DNA of 9,581 nucleotides from UBA9865 sp035647835 (GCA_035647835.1 DASRMS010000206.1:1-9581); one strand, 5' to 3'. Positions 1-7,212 are shown, counted from the first letter of the stretch. Made by a program: numbers and translations. The notes: a model not told the origin generated them from the letters alone.

Positions 1-38
1 AAATAGTTGTGTCCCATACATATTTATGCAAAAACACG

Positions 39-79
39 AAGGCCGCGAACCCTTTATTTACAGGGGTTGCGGCCTTTAT
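39..79. terminator. Hairpin terminator at left edge
   Basis: An inverted repeat pairs 39-52 with 63-76 around a ten-base loop (GC-rich core GGCCGC with GCGGCC, one A-G mismatch and one G-T wobble). On the plus strand it is followed by TTTATTT, so it would best end a plus-strand transcript arriving from outside the window. On the minus strand a TTTTT run lies a few bases beyond the stem, so it may work both ways. Between this hairpin and the next terminator (about 80-159) I see nothing coding. Confidence 0.6.
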
Positions 80-159
80 TTCGCATTTTTTGCTGTCAAA
101 GTCAGGATTATACCATAACCACCACTGCTCGGCAACTTTAACGACGTTCCGCCCTCTCC

Positions 160-197
160 AAAAACAAAAAAAAGTACCACACTTGGGTACCTCTTTT
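160..197 (-). terminator. Terminator of the tetR-cupin transcript
   Basis: On the minus strand a stem GTACC/GGTAC (186-190 with 174-178, loop of seven) is extended by an A-rich arm (197-191) pairing with the T-run, using two G-U wobbles that exist only in the minus-strand RNA. It runs straight into T8-G-T5. This polarity and the position about 50 bases past the cupin stop make it the end of the cytochrome-tetR-cupin cluster. Confidence 0.8.
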
Positions 198-249
198 AAT
201 GAATAGGCATTGTTAAAGCAAATTAGCTAAACTGTGACCATCAAGCGTT

Positions 250-612
250 TTAATCTTTTAGGTTTACGCAGCTTTCAAGTAATGCACAGAGACCGCAGCT
301 TTTTTCGGCTTGGTGGCTTTGCACTGCCAAAAGAGAAAATTGACGGTCGCTTGCCGCTAAATGTCTGTTTATCCCTGACGGCACCACGGTAACATCACCT
401 TCGCTGAGGGCAAAGGTCTGATCATCAATAATCACTGAACCCTCTCCGGAAATGACAAACAATAAGACAGGCGCATCCACGATACAGTCTGCTGACACTT
501 GCCCAGCTTCCAGGATTACACGTACGGCTTTAACGTCGCCTTGGTTAAAAAGCAGCTCTTTCATCCCTTCACCGGGTTCACCAGATAGGATATTAAGAAT
601 CTTTTGTGACAT
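250..612 (-). CDS. Small cupin-fold protein with cysteine-rich tail
   Basis: This 120-residue protein is a single small beta-barrel of the cupin type. The second cupin motif is clear (EGDVTVVPSGINRH, residues 71-84, ending in H84), and a GEGSVIIDD turn (56-64) fits the strand pattern. The first motif, normally with HxH and Glu, is replaced by SADCIVDA (40-47), so the usual three-His/one-Glu metal site is incomplete. The C-terminus carries C106-x2-C109-x5-C115, unusual for such a small cupin and suggestive of metal or redox chemistry. It starts with ATG inside the end of the tetR gene (20-base overlap) behind AGGAGGAG at 620-627, seven bases away, so the two are probably translationally coupled. 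Inference: it senses or binds a ligand linked to the TetR regulator or the cytochromes. No reaction can be assigned. I am sure of the fold, not of the role. Confidence 0.75.
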   Translation of the reverse strand: MSQKILNILSGEPGEGMKELLFNQGDVKAVRVILEAGQVSADCIVDAPVLLFVISGEGSVIIDDQTFALSEGDVTVVPSGINRHLAASDRQFSLLAVQSHQAEKSCGLCALLESCVNLKD

Positions 613-1165
613 TTTTCATCTCCTCCTGCCCATGAGTAAAGCTATCAAGTAGTGGATAGATAACGGATTGCAGCAAGCTCTCCATCATTTGCATATCAGA
701 ACTTTTGTTTTTGGGTAGAAAGATACCGGACAGAATAAAGCCGGCAATCAGACGAATTAATAACTCACGTTCATCTGTCTGCAAAGCAGTAAAATGTTCT
801 TCTAGCTTTTGCACAACTTCAACAATCGGATTGCTCTGGCCCTCGCCAACGTAACTTTCCAGCACCACTAGACGAACAAGCTCTTTTTCCTCTAACAGAA
901 ACAGTAAACGGTTTTGTAACATTTCTCTCACTGTCTGCTGTATGTTTTGCTGTTTGGCAACAGCTAACTGGTCTAAAAAAGAAATTACAGGGGCTATGAC
1001 TTGGAGGAAAATATCTTCCTTTTTAGCAAAATGACGGAAAAGAGTCATTTCTGAAATACCTGCCTGTTTGGCAATCTGCACAGTCGTAGTACCCTTATAA
1101 CCGTTAGCAATAAATAATTCTTTAGCAGCGGCTAGAATAGCCTGTTGCGTTGCTAATTTCTTCAT
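593..1165 (-). CDS. TetR/AcrR-family transcriptional regulator
   Basis: This is a 190-residue DNA-binding repressor of the TetR family. The N-terminal helix-turn-helix is textbook: an AILAAAKELFIANGY helix (residues 9-23), then TTTVQIAKQAGISEMTLFRHF (27-46) followed by KKEDIF. The C-terminal two-thirds is helical and non-conserved, as expected for a ligand-binding and dimer domain, so the ligand cannot be read. I start it at the ATG at 1165, with TGGGGG (1172-1177) six bases upstream. A TTG ten codons earlier (1195) has no ribosome binding site and falls within the -10 region of the predicted promoter. The gene overlaps the following cupin by 20 bases and lies 100 bases after the octaheme cytochrome gene in the same direction. 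Inference: it represses the cytochrome genes and itself through the palindromes at their promoters. Confidence 0.9.
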   Translation of the reverse strand: MKKLATQQAILAAAKELFIANGYKGTTTVQIAKQAGISEMTLFRHFAKKEDIFLQVIAPVISFLDQLAVAKQQNIQQTVREMLQNRLLFLLEEKELVRLVVLESYVGEGQSNPIVEVVQKLEEHFTALQTDERELLIRLIAGFILSGIFLPKNKSSDMQMMESLLQSVIYPLLDSFTHGQEEMKNVTKDS

Positions 1166-1171
1166 TTGATA

Positions 1172-1177
1172 CCCCCA
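1172..1177 (-). promoter_or_regulatory. RBS deciding the tetR start
   Basis: TGGGGG on the minus strand sits six bases before the ATG at 1165. No comparable site precedes the TTG at 1195, which favours the shorter protein. Confidence 0.55.
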
Positions 1178-1194
1178 GCAGGTTACTTTCTTCA

Positions 1195-1224
1195 AGCTTA
1201 CTGCTTAAACACGCTAACTGTCAA
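1195..1224 (-). promoter_or_regulatory. Predicted tetR promoter
   Basis: A perfect -35 TTGACA (1224-1219) is followed after 18 bases by TAAGCT (1200-1195), a weak -10 matching three of six consensus positions. Transcription would begin near 1188, leaving a short leader before the ATG at 1165. The -35 lies inside the left arm of the inverted repeat at 1218-1250, so a protein bound there would block polymerase. Confidence 0.45.
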
Positions 1225-1250
1225 GAGAGAGTAACATCCCCTCTTGACAG
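1218..1250. repeat. 10-bp inverted repeat, candidate operator upstream of tetR
   Basis: CTGTCAAGAG (1218-1227) and its exact reverse complement (1241-1250) are separated by 13 bases. It lies between the end of the octaheme gene and tetR. Beyond it on the minus strand there is no T-run, so it does not look like an intrinsic terminator. Its left arm contains the -35 TTGACA of the predicted tetR promoter. It may be an operator, or an RNA hairpin in a read-through transcript from the cytochrome gene. Confidence 0.5.
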
Positions 1251-1267
1251 CTAGAGGATGCGGTAGA

Positions 1268-2449
1268 TCACTTTTGCTCTGCTTGCTTACGTTTTCTTAG
1301 TAAATAGATGGTGGTGATGATTAAGAGAAAAATAAGCACTACAGCTGCAATCACAGCTGTTTGCACAAGTGAAGCTTTTTTAGCGGTTATCGCTCTATCT
1401 CGCAACGCTACCATATCTGAGGTTAGGCCTAAATAGCCCTTATCCCAGGAGTATAAAGCTGAATTATGAAAACCACCCATAAAAGTAGCAAAACGATGGG
1501 CGGTGCTATCGCGATAAATCATAAACCGTGATTGCTCATCGACTAAATTCTGATCGTACAGCATATCGGCAACAGTAACCACGTTAGCCATCATTAAATC
1601 AGCTTCCCTTACCAGAGCATCACTTTTAGCCAAGTCTTCCCTGACATAGCTTTCAGCATGACACTCGGTGCAGCGGGTAACCATTTCTTCCCGCAAACCT
1701 TCCCACTCAACATAGGTTTCCCGCGTAACATTTGGTGCCAATCCCGGGCCCATGGTTTCCAATGCTTGCTGTACTTTATTCCTGGCTGTCAACCACTCTT
1801 CATCTTCTTGCTCGCCTGGACGCAGCCCCAAAAATCCCCACGCTGTCACAACACGGTGGCTGTCATGGCAGTCTAAACAAGCCGGAGCCCGTTCTTCCCC
1901 GCCCTCCATGTTGTACAATTTACCATGCTTTGAGTTAGCCCAGATCTCATACTGGGGGTGATCCCCTGTATGACATGTACCACAAGACTCTGGGGTACTA
2001 GCTTCGGCTGCCGAGAATACATGACGCGTATGACATGAGTCACAGCGACCTTGGCTGCCATCATCCCATTTTTGACCAACTTGATGACATACTACGCAGC
2101 CCTTATCAGTTACTTCACTTGGCATCTTCTGGTATGTAGGTACAGCCTCCATAGCATCAATTGCCCAGTAATGCTTGCCTTCATTAAACTGTGCCACCTC
2201 TTCTGCATGGCATTGTGCGCAAGTCTTTGGTGTTGGTGTGCCGGGCTCTCCTGTACCGGGGCCATTATGATCTGAGCCATGGCAATCTGTACATAACATA
2301 AACTCCCCTTTGCTGCCACGATCCAGATCTGCAGCCGCACCACTGTGGCATTCACGGCAGCTGCTGTCTGCTGTCGCTGCCGACACGACTTTTCCCGTAC
2401 AGCAGATGATCAGACAGAGCAATAGGCATCCTCCCCATCGTCGCCTCAC
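1268..2449 (-). CDS. Membrane-anchored octaheme c-type cytochrome, HAO-like
   Basis: This 393-residue protein carries eight CxxCH heme-attachment motifs, with first cysteines at residues 31, 53, 77, 118, 136, 156, 191 and 260. An N-terminal signal peptide (about 1-24, likely cut after VSA) exports it. A hydrophobic helix at about 361-384 followed by RKRK holds it to the membrane, so the heme domain faces outward. The heme count and the helical C-terminal part with a TAHRFATFMGGFHNS stretch (317-330) and GY (338-339) resemble the HAO/octaheme family, in which members oxidise hydroxylamine or reduce nitrite or hydroxylamine; many relatives are only electron carriers. Substrate is therefore not assigned. 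The GTG start at 2449 is supported by AAGGAGGG (2457-2464) seven bases upstream. The small diheme gene precedes it by 74 bases; a tetR gene follows. Sure of multiheme cytochrome, less sure of the HAO kinship. Confidence 0.88.
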   Translation of the reverse strand: MRRRWGGCLLLCLIICCTGKVVSAATADSSCRECHSGAAADLDRGSKGEFMLCTDCHGSDHNGPGTGEPGTPTPKTCAQCHAEEVAQFNEGKHYWAIDAMEAVPTYQKMPSEVTDKGCVVCHQVGQKWDDGSQGRCDSCHTRHVFSAAEASTPESCGTCHTGDHPQYEIWANSKHGKLYNMEGGEERAPACLDCHDSHRVVTAWGFLGLRPGEQEDEEWLTARNKVQQALETMGPGLAPNVTRETYVEWEGLREEMVTRCTECHAESYVREDLAKSDALVREADLMMANVVTVADMLYDQNLVDEQSRFMIYRDSTAHRFATFMGGFHNSALYSWDKGYLGLTSDMVALRDRAITAKKASLVQTAVIAAVVLIFLLIITTIYLLRKRKQAEQK

Positions 2450-2469
2450 AGCTAATCCCTCCTTAAACT

Positions 2470-2485
2470 GTTAGCATTCACTAAC
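2470..2485. promoter_or_regulatory. Palindrome at the octaheme gene transcription start, candidate operator
   Basis: GTTAG (2470-2474) and CTAAC (2481-2485) form an inverted repeat with a six-base centre, directly next to the -10 box and spanning the expected +1 near 2479. This is where a repressor would block initiation. The tetR product encoded downstream is the obvious candidate. A single GTTAGCG half-site also follows the -35 of the tetR promoter (1218-1212), a weak hint of a shared operator. Confidence 0.45.
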
Positions 2486-2514
2486 ATTATCAGCTGGGAG
2501 GTTAATTTTGTCAA
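2486..2514 (-). promoter_or_regulatory. Strong sigma-A type promoter of the octaheme cytochrome gene
   Basis: Minus-strand -35 TTGACA (2514-2509, six of six) and -10 GATAAT (2491-2486, five of six) are separated by exactly 17 bases. The start site would be near 2479, about 30 bases before the GTG start codon. It lies between the diheme and octaheme genes, so the octaheme cytochrome can be expressed separately from the diheme protein. Confidence 0.75.
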
Positions 2515-2523
2515 GTACTTTTG

Positions 2524-2769
2524 CTATTTCTGGGCATGGCAACTCAAACAATCACTATAATTACCTTCACCAAAACGCTGGTCATGGGAGCTTTTAATTA
2601 CAGCGTGACAGCTTAAACAATCTGCATGCGTATCATCAAGATCATGACTAGCTGGTGATGCCGGGCCAGTTGCCTGGGGTGGCTCTGTGCGCTCCACACC
2701 TGCTCTGAGATAGATGCCGCCCAAGGCCATCATTACAACAGCTAAAATGATAAAAGTTGTCCGCTTCAT
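2524..2769 (-). CDS. Small membrane-anchored diheme c-type cytochrome
   Basis: This 81-residue protein has an uncleaved-looking N-terminal membrane helix (about residues 5-21 after MKRT), a Pro/Ala-rich linker (about 29-41) and a compact heme part with two identical CLSCH motifs (51-55 and 74-78). H42, H48 and H62 are possible distal heme ligands. It would sit on the outer face of the membrane and pass electrons, plausibly to or from the octaheme cytochrome encoded next. I start it at the ATG at 2769 because GGAGGAG (2779-2773) precedes it at proper distance; a GTG four codons earlier would contain that ribosome binding site. It does not match the tetraheme NapC/NrfH pattern. The precise family is not recognised. 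Confidence 0.85.
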   Translation of the reverse strand: MKRTTFIILAVVMMALGGIYLRAGVERTEPPQATGPASPASHDLDDTHADCLSCHAVIKSSHDQRFGEGNYSDCLSCHAQK

Positions 2770-2772
2770 TGG

Positions 2773-2779
2773 CTCCTCC
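2773..2779 (-). promoter_or_regulatory. RBS deciding the diheme cytochrome start
   Basis: GGAGGAG on the minus strand lies five bases (from the GGAGG core) before the ATG at 2769. It overlaps the upstream in-frame GTG at 2781, which is therefore unlikely to be the start. Confidence 0.75.
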
Positions 2780-2793
2780 ACAAGTTTTTCCTT

Positions 2794-2799
2794 AGTATA
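2794..2799 (-). promoter_or_regulatory. Possible -10 box of the diheme cytochrome gene
   Basis: TATACT on the minus strand matches five of six -10 positions and would give a leader of about 18 bases before the ATG at 2769. No good -35 lies 16-18 bases upstream, so the promoter would be weak or helped by an activator. It lies just after the ligA terminator, where a new transcription unit is expected. Confidence 0.35.
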
Positions 2800-2824
2800 C
2801 CCGAGGCAGAGAAGACTGCGCAGA

Positions 2825-2855
2825 CAAAAAAGAAACTCCCTATTTTTAAGGGAGT
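2825..2855 (-). terminator. Terminator of the pcrA-ligA operon
   Basis: ACTCCCT (2855-2849 on the minus strand) pairs perfectly with AGGGAGT (2841-2835) around a seven-base loop and is followed by TTTCTTTTTT. It begins 12 bases past the ligA stop codon. Confidence 0.88.
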
Positions 2856-2867
2856 GAAAATTTATAT

Positions 2868-4871
2868 TTAGCGTTCTGGTAATAGTTGCTGTAAACCAGT
2901 TTCATCTAGAATGGTGATCTCTAGTTGTTTAGCTTTGTCTAGTTTACTGCCAGCCTTGTCACCTGCCACGAGATAGTCGGTGTTTTTACTGACACTGCCT
3001 GTTACTTTACCGCCTGCTGCCTCGATTAACTGCGCAGCTTCATCACGGCTGTAAGTAGGTAGGGTTCCTGTCAAAACGAAAACCTTCTCAGCTAAAGGTA
3101 AATTGCCTATCTTTTCTTTTTCCTGTACAAAATTAAGACCAGCATGTCGTAGGCGGGCCACTAATGTTTGTGAGGAGTCAAGACTAAAAAAGTCACAGAT
3201 ACTTTCTGCAATTTTAGGGCCTATTTCCGCTACCGCTTCTAACTCTTCACGACTAACAGCCATGATCACATCTAAAGAAGCGAAATGTTCAGCCAAGAGT
3301 TTTGCTGTGCGGTCGCCTACAAAACGAATGCCTAGCCCATATAACAGACGCCATAAAGGTTGTTTTTTACTTTTCTCAATCGCCGTTAGCAAATTAGCTA
3401 CCGATTTTTTTGCTTTACGCTCCAGTTGCAGCAGCGCCTCTCTTTTTTCATGCAGAGAATAAATATCTGCCGCATCTTGAATTAATTCAGCCGCTAGCAG
3501 CTGTTCTGCCATCGCGGGGCCCAGCCCTTCAATATCCATAGCACCACGGGAAGCAAAGTGCACAATCCGCTCCAGCACTTGAGCTGGGCAGGCAAGGTTA
3601 AAACAACGCAGGGCCACCTCACCAGGCAGACGGTTAACAGGACTGCCACAAGCCGGACATACTGTCGGCATCTGAAACGGTTGTTCTTCCCCGCTGCGTT
3701 TTGTTTTTACAACTTCCACCACTTCCGGTATAATCTCGCCTGCTTTTTGGATAATGACCTCATCGCCAATACGGACATCTTTCTCCCGTAAAATATCTTC
3801 ATTATGCAGGCTGGCACGTTTAACAATCGTACCTGCCACCTTTACGGGGGCTAATTCCGCTATCGGCGTCAAGGTGCCAATGCGGCCAACCTGTACCGTA
3901 ATCCCTAAAACTTGCGTTACGGCTTGTTCAGCAGGAAATTTGTAAGCAATCGCCCACCGCGGACTTTTCGCTGTATTGCCAAGCTGCTCCTGCAGCGCTA
4001 GATTGTTAATCTTGACAACTAAACCATCTATATCATAAGGCAGGTCATAGCGTTTTTCCCGCCAACTTTCACAATACTCCACCACCGCTTCAAGATCATG
4101 CAAGATCTTAAGCTTGGGGTTAACACGTAAGCCTAACTTTTGCAAAGACATTAAAGCTTCGTAGTGCGTCGACGGATGCAGATGCGGAGAATAGCCCAAG
4201 CTGTAAGTAACCATTGCCAAATTACGCGCTGCGGCCACTTTGGGGTCTAACTGCCGTAAGCTGCCGGCAGCAGCATTGCGGGGATTGGCGAATAAGGGCT
4301 GATCTTGTGCGGCCCGCTCTTCATTGAGAGCCAAAAACGAGGAGCGGGGCATATACACTTCGCCGCGAGCTTCTAGGGTTAAGGGCTGACGCAAACGCAG
4401 CGGTATGCTTTTGACAGTGCGTAAATTGTGGGTAATATCTTCACCAACTTCGCCATTACCACGGGTAGCACCCCTTACTAACACGCCATTCTCGTACTGC
4501 AAGGACACAGCTAAACCATCTACTTTTAATTCTACGACAAATTCCATATCGGCTTCCGGCACTAAATTCGTGGCGCGGCGGACAAAATCACGCAGATCAC
4601 CAAGATTAAGGGCATTGTCCAGGGAAAGCAAAGGTAAGCGATGCTCTACTTGTACAAAACCAGCGCGAGGCTGTCCACCAACACGCTGTGTGGGGGAGTC
4701 GGATGTAACCAATTCAGGATACTGCTCTTCTATTGCCAACAGCTGACGCACTAAACTATCAAAATCAGTATCAGAAATTGTCGGCTCGTCGAGTACATGA
4801 TAACGATAGTTATGTTCTGTAATTTCTTGCTTTAACTGTTCTATTACTGCCAGGGCTTTTTCCCTGTCCAT
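2868..4871 (-). CDS. ligA: NAD-dependent DNA ligase LigA
   Basis: LigA seals nicks in DNA during replication and repair, using NAD+ to form an enzyme-AMP intermediate. All family parts are present in this 667-residue protein: the N-terminal Ia domain with NYRYHVLDEP (about 21-30), the adenylated lysine in ELKVDG (K116), ARGEVYMPRS (168-177), KSPRWAIAYKFP (302-313), a four-cysteine zinc finger (C405, C408, C423, C428), helix-hairpin-helix repeats (about 447-560) and a C-terminal BRCT domain (about 594-665). Length is typical. I start it at the ATG at 4871, which has GAGGTG six bases upstream, not at the GTG three codons earlier that is part of that site. The ribosome binding site overlaps the stop of pcrA, so the two are translationally coupled. 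Confidence 0.97.
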   Translation of the reverse strand: MDREKALAVIEQLKQEITEHNYRYHVLDEPTISDTDFDSLVRQLLAIEEQYPELVTSDSPTQRVGGQPRAGFVQVEHRLPLLSLDNALNLGDLRDFVRRATNLVPEADMEFVVELKVDGLAVSLQYENGVLVRGATRGNGEVGEDITHNLRTVKSIPLRLRQPLTLEARGEVYMPRSSFLALNEERAAQDQPLFANPRNAAAGSLRQLDPKVAAARNLAMVTYSLGYSPHLHPSTHYEALMSLQKLGLRVNPKLKILHDLEAVVEYCESWREKRYDLPYDIDGLVVKINNLALQEQLGNTAKSPRWAIAYKFPAEQAVTQVLGITVQVGRIGTLTPIAELAPVKVAGTIVKRASLHNEDILREKDVRIGDEVIIQKAGEIIPEVVEVVKTKRSGEEQPFQMPTVCPACGSPVNRLPGEVALRCFNLACPAQVLERIVHFASRGAMDIEGLGPAMAEQLLAAELIQDAADIYSLHEKREALLQLERKAKKSVANLLTAIEKSKKQPLWRLLYGLGIRFVGDRTAKLLAEHFASLDVIMAVSREELEAVAEIGPKIAESICDFFSLDSSQTLVARLRHAGLNFVQEKEKIGNLPLAEKVFVLTGTLPTYSRDEAAQLIEAAGGKVTGSVSKNTDYLVAGDKAGSKLDKAKQLEITILDETGLQQLLPER

Positions 4872-4877
4872 CTTCGG

Positions 4878-4883
4878 CACCTC
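4878..4883 (-). promoter_or_regulatory. RBS deciding the ligA start, over the pcrA stop codon
   Basis: GAGGTG on the minus strand lies six bases before the ATG at 4871 and overlaps the pcrA stop TGA (4884-4882). Ribosomes finishing pcrA would be delivered directly onto it. Confidence 0.7.
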
Positions 4884-7005
4884 ACTTTACTTTACGCAAA
4901 GGCGCATAACGAGCGATAACTTTTTTCAAGCCGATACTGGGGAAATGAATTGTGAGGACAATATCTCCGTCACTAAGGGTATCAACACTTCTTACTTCTC
5001 CCTGCCCCCATTTACCGTGTTCAACACTGTCACCTACAGCTAAATCCCCCACCTCACCGGGCGCTGGAGCAGCTGCCGCCGGCTGTGGAGTCTCTGCTTG
5101 CTCTTGTAGTACAGAAGGGGGAATTTCCTCGAGAAAGCGTGAAGGCAGGCCGGCCATTATGGCGCCAAAGATGTTGCGACGACGAGCATGTGTTAAATAA
5201 AGAAGCTGCTGGGCCCGAGTAATACCTACATAACACAAACGCCGTTCTTCCTCAATACCATCGGCTGTTTCAAAAGAACGTTTGTGGGGAAACAATCCTT
5301 CCTCCATACCGGCCATAAAAACAACTGGGAATTCCAGACCTTTGGCAGCATGCAAGGTCATCAAGACGACCCGGGGTACATCTTCATCACTTAATGTATC
5401 CAAATCACTAATCAAAGCTAGCTGTGTAAGAAAAGTAGTTAGTGTTTGGTCTTCACTAGTACGTTGAAATTCTTGGGCTACAGTGAGAAATTCACGCAGG
5501 TTCTCTTCTCGGCTTTGTGCCTGCTCTGTTCTTTCGGCACGGAGGACATCTAAATAGCCGCTTTTGGTCATCACCTGTTCTGCCAGTTCGTCTACACTTA
5601 AGTATGCCCCCATTTTAGTTAAATTTTCCATAAGTGTAGTAAATGCTTGTACTTTTTTTAACGGACCAGGAGTTAACCCCGCTTCTTGCGCCGTTGGCAG
5701 AATTTCTGAAATAGGACAATGCTTTTCTGCAGCTAAGGCTCGTAAGCGTTCAATCGTCGTATTGCCAATGCCGCGGCGAGGTACATTTATAATTCGTAGT
5801 AAACTGATATCATCAGCAGGGTTGTCTAGGACCCGTAGATAGGCCAAAATATCTTTTACTTCTTTGCGCTCCCAGAAACGCACTCCGCCTATCATCTGAT
5901 AAGCGATGTTTTCTCGCATTAGTGCTTCTTCTAGAGCTCTGGACTGGGCATTAGTGCGATAAAGAATGGCAAACTGTTCATACTGCGAGGAAAGTTTGCG
6001 AATTTCTGCCGTGATATAGCGTGCTTCCTGGTGTTCATCTTCCGCAACCTGCAAGATCACCGCTTCACCCTTATCTCTGCTTGTCCATAATTTTTTTGCT
6101 TTTCGACCTGCATTGTTTTTTACCACATGATAAGCTGCTTCTAAAATATTGCCACTGGAACGATAGTTTTCCTCCAGCTTTACCACAGTGGCCTCAGGCC
6201 AATCCCGTTCAAAGTCTAGAATGTTGCGTATATCAGCACCACGGAACTGGTAAATAGACTGGTCGTCATCACCGACCACGCACAGGTTACGATGTTCCCC
6301 GGACAGCAGCAGGACAATTTCATATTGGACACGGTTGGTATCCTGATACTCATCCACTAAAATGTAACGAAACTTTTGCTGATAGCTGCTCAAGACTGCA
6401 GGCTGCTCCTGCAGTAGTTTTACCACATAAAGCAGTAAGTCATCAAAATCTAAAACATTATTTAAGCGTAGTCGCTCTTGGTAACTCTTGTAGATACGAG
6501 CTACAGTGCGCGTATAATAATCATCTGCAGTATCTTCATAACGATGCTCATCAAGCAGATCATTTTTTGCCCGACTAATGGCAGCCAACAGACCACGCGG
6601 CTTAAATTGCGTACTATCGAGATTAAGATCTTTCATTATATTACGCACCAAAGTCATTTGGTCCATACTATCATAAATAACAAAAGATGATGTCAGACCT
6701 AACAGGGCAGCATTGGCGCGAATCATACGCACAGCAGCCGCATGAAAAGTGGAAACCCACATCCCTGGGATTGTCCCCACTAACTGGGCAACACGTGTAC
6801 GCATTTCTTCTGCGGCTTTATTAGTAAAGGTAAGAGCGAGTATTTCCCATGGTTTAGCTAGCTCTTGTTTAATCAGATAAGCAATGCGGTGGGTGATGAC
6901 ACGTGTTTTACCGCTCCCTGCCCCTGCCAAAACCAGCAGCGGCCCTTCTACACACTCCACAGCCTGACGCTGCATTTCATTTAATCCATCATTGATTTGT
7001 GTCAT
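4882..7005 (-). CDS. pcrA: ATP-dependent DNA helicase PcrA (UvrD family)
   Basis: PcrA is a superfamily 1A, 3'-to-5' DNA helicase used in repair, removal of RecA filaments and rolling-circle plasmid replication. The 707-residue sequence shows the motifs in order: Q motif LNEMQRQAV (8-16), Walker A GAGSGKT (28-34), TFTNKAAEEM (59-68), STFHA (85-89), Walker B VDEYQDTN (217-224), VGDDDQSIYQFRGA (244-257), motif V MTLHAAKGLEFP (549-560) and motif VI CYVGITRA (591-598). The end has an Ala/Pro linker (about 640-650) and the PcrA-type C-terminal module VEHGKWGQGEV (661-671), which in Bacillus binds RNA polymerase. Motif V has Ala where many PcrA have Ser (LHSAKG). The ATG is preceded by GGGAGG (7016-7011). 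ligA follows directly. I see no confident promoter; the 100-bp repeat array lies upstream. Confidence 0.96.
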   Translation of the reverse strand: MTQINDGLNEMQRQAVECVEGPLLVLAGAGSGKTRVITHRIAYLIKQELAKPWEILALTFTNKAAEEMRTRVAQLVGTIPGMWVSTFHAAAVRMIRANAALLGLTSSFVIYDSMDQMTLVRNIMKDLNLDSTQFKPRGLLAAISRAKNDLLDEHRYEDTADDYYTRTVARIYKSYQERLRLNNVLDFDDLLLYVVKLLQEQPAVLSSYQQKFRYILVDEYQDTNRVQYEIVLLLSGEHRNLCVVGDDDQSIYQFRGADIRNILDFERDWPEATVVKLEENYRSSGNILEAAYHVVKNNAGRKAKKLWTSRDKGEAVILQVAEDEHQEARYITAEIRKLSSQYEQFAILYRTNAQSRALEEALMRENIAYQMIGGVRFWERKEVKDILAYLRVLDNPADDISLLRIINVPRRGIGNTTIERLRALAAEKHCPISEILPTAQEAGLTPGPLKKVQAFTTLMENLTKMGAYLSVDELAEQVMTKSGYLDVLRAERTEQAQSREENLREFLTVAQEFQRTSEDQTLTTFLTQLALISDLDTLSDEDVPRVVLMTLHAAKGLEFPVVFMAGMEEGLFPHKRSFETADGIEEERRLCYVGITRAQQLLYLTHARRRNIFGAIMAGLPSRFLEEIPPSVLQEQAETPQPAAAAPAPGEVGDLAVGDSVEHGKWGQGEVRSVDTLSDGDIVLTIHFPSIGLKKVIARYAPLRKVK

Positions 7006-7112
7006 TACAGCCTCCCTGTTTCACATATCGCCTTCAACTACGCCTGCTTTTCAGTACTGTGCTCAGCAGCTTGAGATAAAAAGCAGCATAACTGACTTGC
7101 AGAACTGATGTA
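7006..7112. other. Leader region between repeat array and pcrA
   Basis: About 107 bases without a gene. It must hold the immediate 5' leader of pcrA, and perhaps its promoter, but I find no convincing -35/-10 pair on the minus strand. No hairpin with a T-run is present. Confidence 0.4.
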
Positions 7113-7212
7113 GTAGGGGCGAACTGCGTTCGCCCGCACCTTAATTGAAGTTTAGTCCTATCTTCGCGTTTTTTCAGTAATGCGCCTTGCTTGTTCTTTA
7201 GGGGGTTACGCC
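7113..7212. repeat. 100-bp tandem repeat, unit 1
   Basis: First of three head-to-tail units of exactly 100 bp. It opens with GTAGGGGCGAAC and contains the perfect hairpin GGGCGAAC-TGC-GTTCGCCC (7117-7135), followed by an AT-rich part with CGCGTTTTTTCAGTAATGCG and ending GGGGGTTACG. It differs from unit 2 at five positions (7127, 7185, 7189, 7191, 7211) and has no indels. Confidence 0.95.

Noticed and set aside
9..206. 65-codon plus-strand open frame
   Set aside because: It has no ribosome binding site, runs through two terminator hairpins and shows no protein-like composition.
1166..1195. TTG start giving a tetR product ten residues longer
   Set aside because: No Shine-Dalgarno precedes it, and it falls in the predicted -10 region; the ATG at 1165 has TGGGGG at good spacing.
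1218..1250. Intrinsic terminator after the octaheme gene
   Set aside because: The stem has no following T-run on the minus strand and a 13-base loop; an operator is the better reading.
1658..2355. Several open frames of 68-81 codons on both strands inside the octaheme gene
   Set aside because: The octaheme frame has eight heme motifs, a signal peptide and a membrane anchor; the others are shadows without start signals.
2770..2781. GTG start giving a diheme protein four residues longer
   Set aside because: The GTG is fused to the GGAGGAG that serves the ATG at 2769, and it has no site of its own.
4872..4880. GTG start for ligA three codons upstream
   Set aside because: The GTG is part of the GAGGTG ribosome binding site of the ATG at 4871 and lies one base from the pcrA stop codon.
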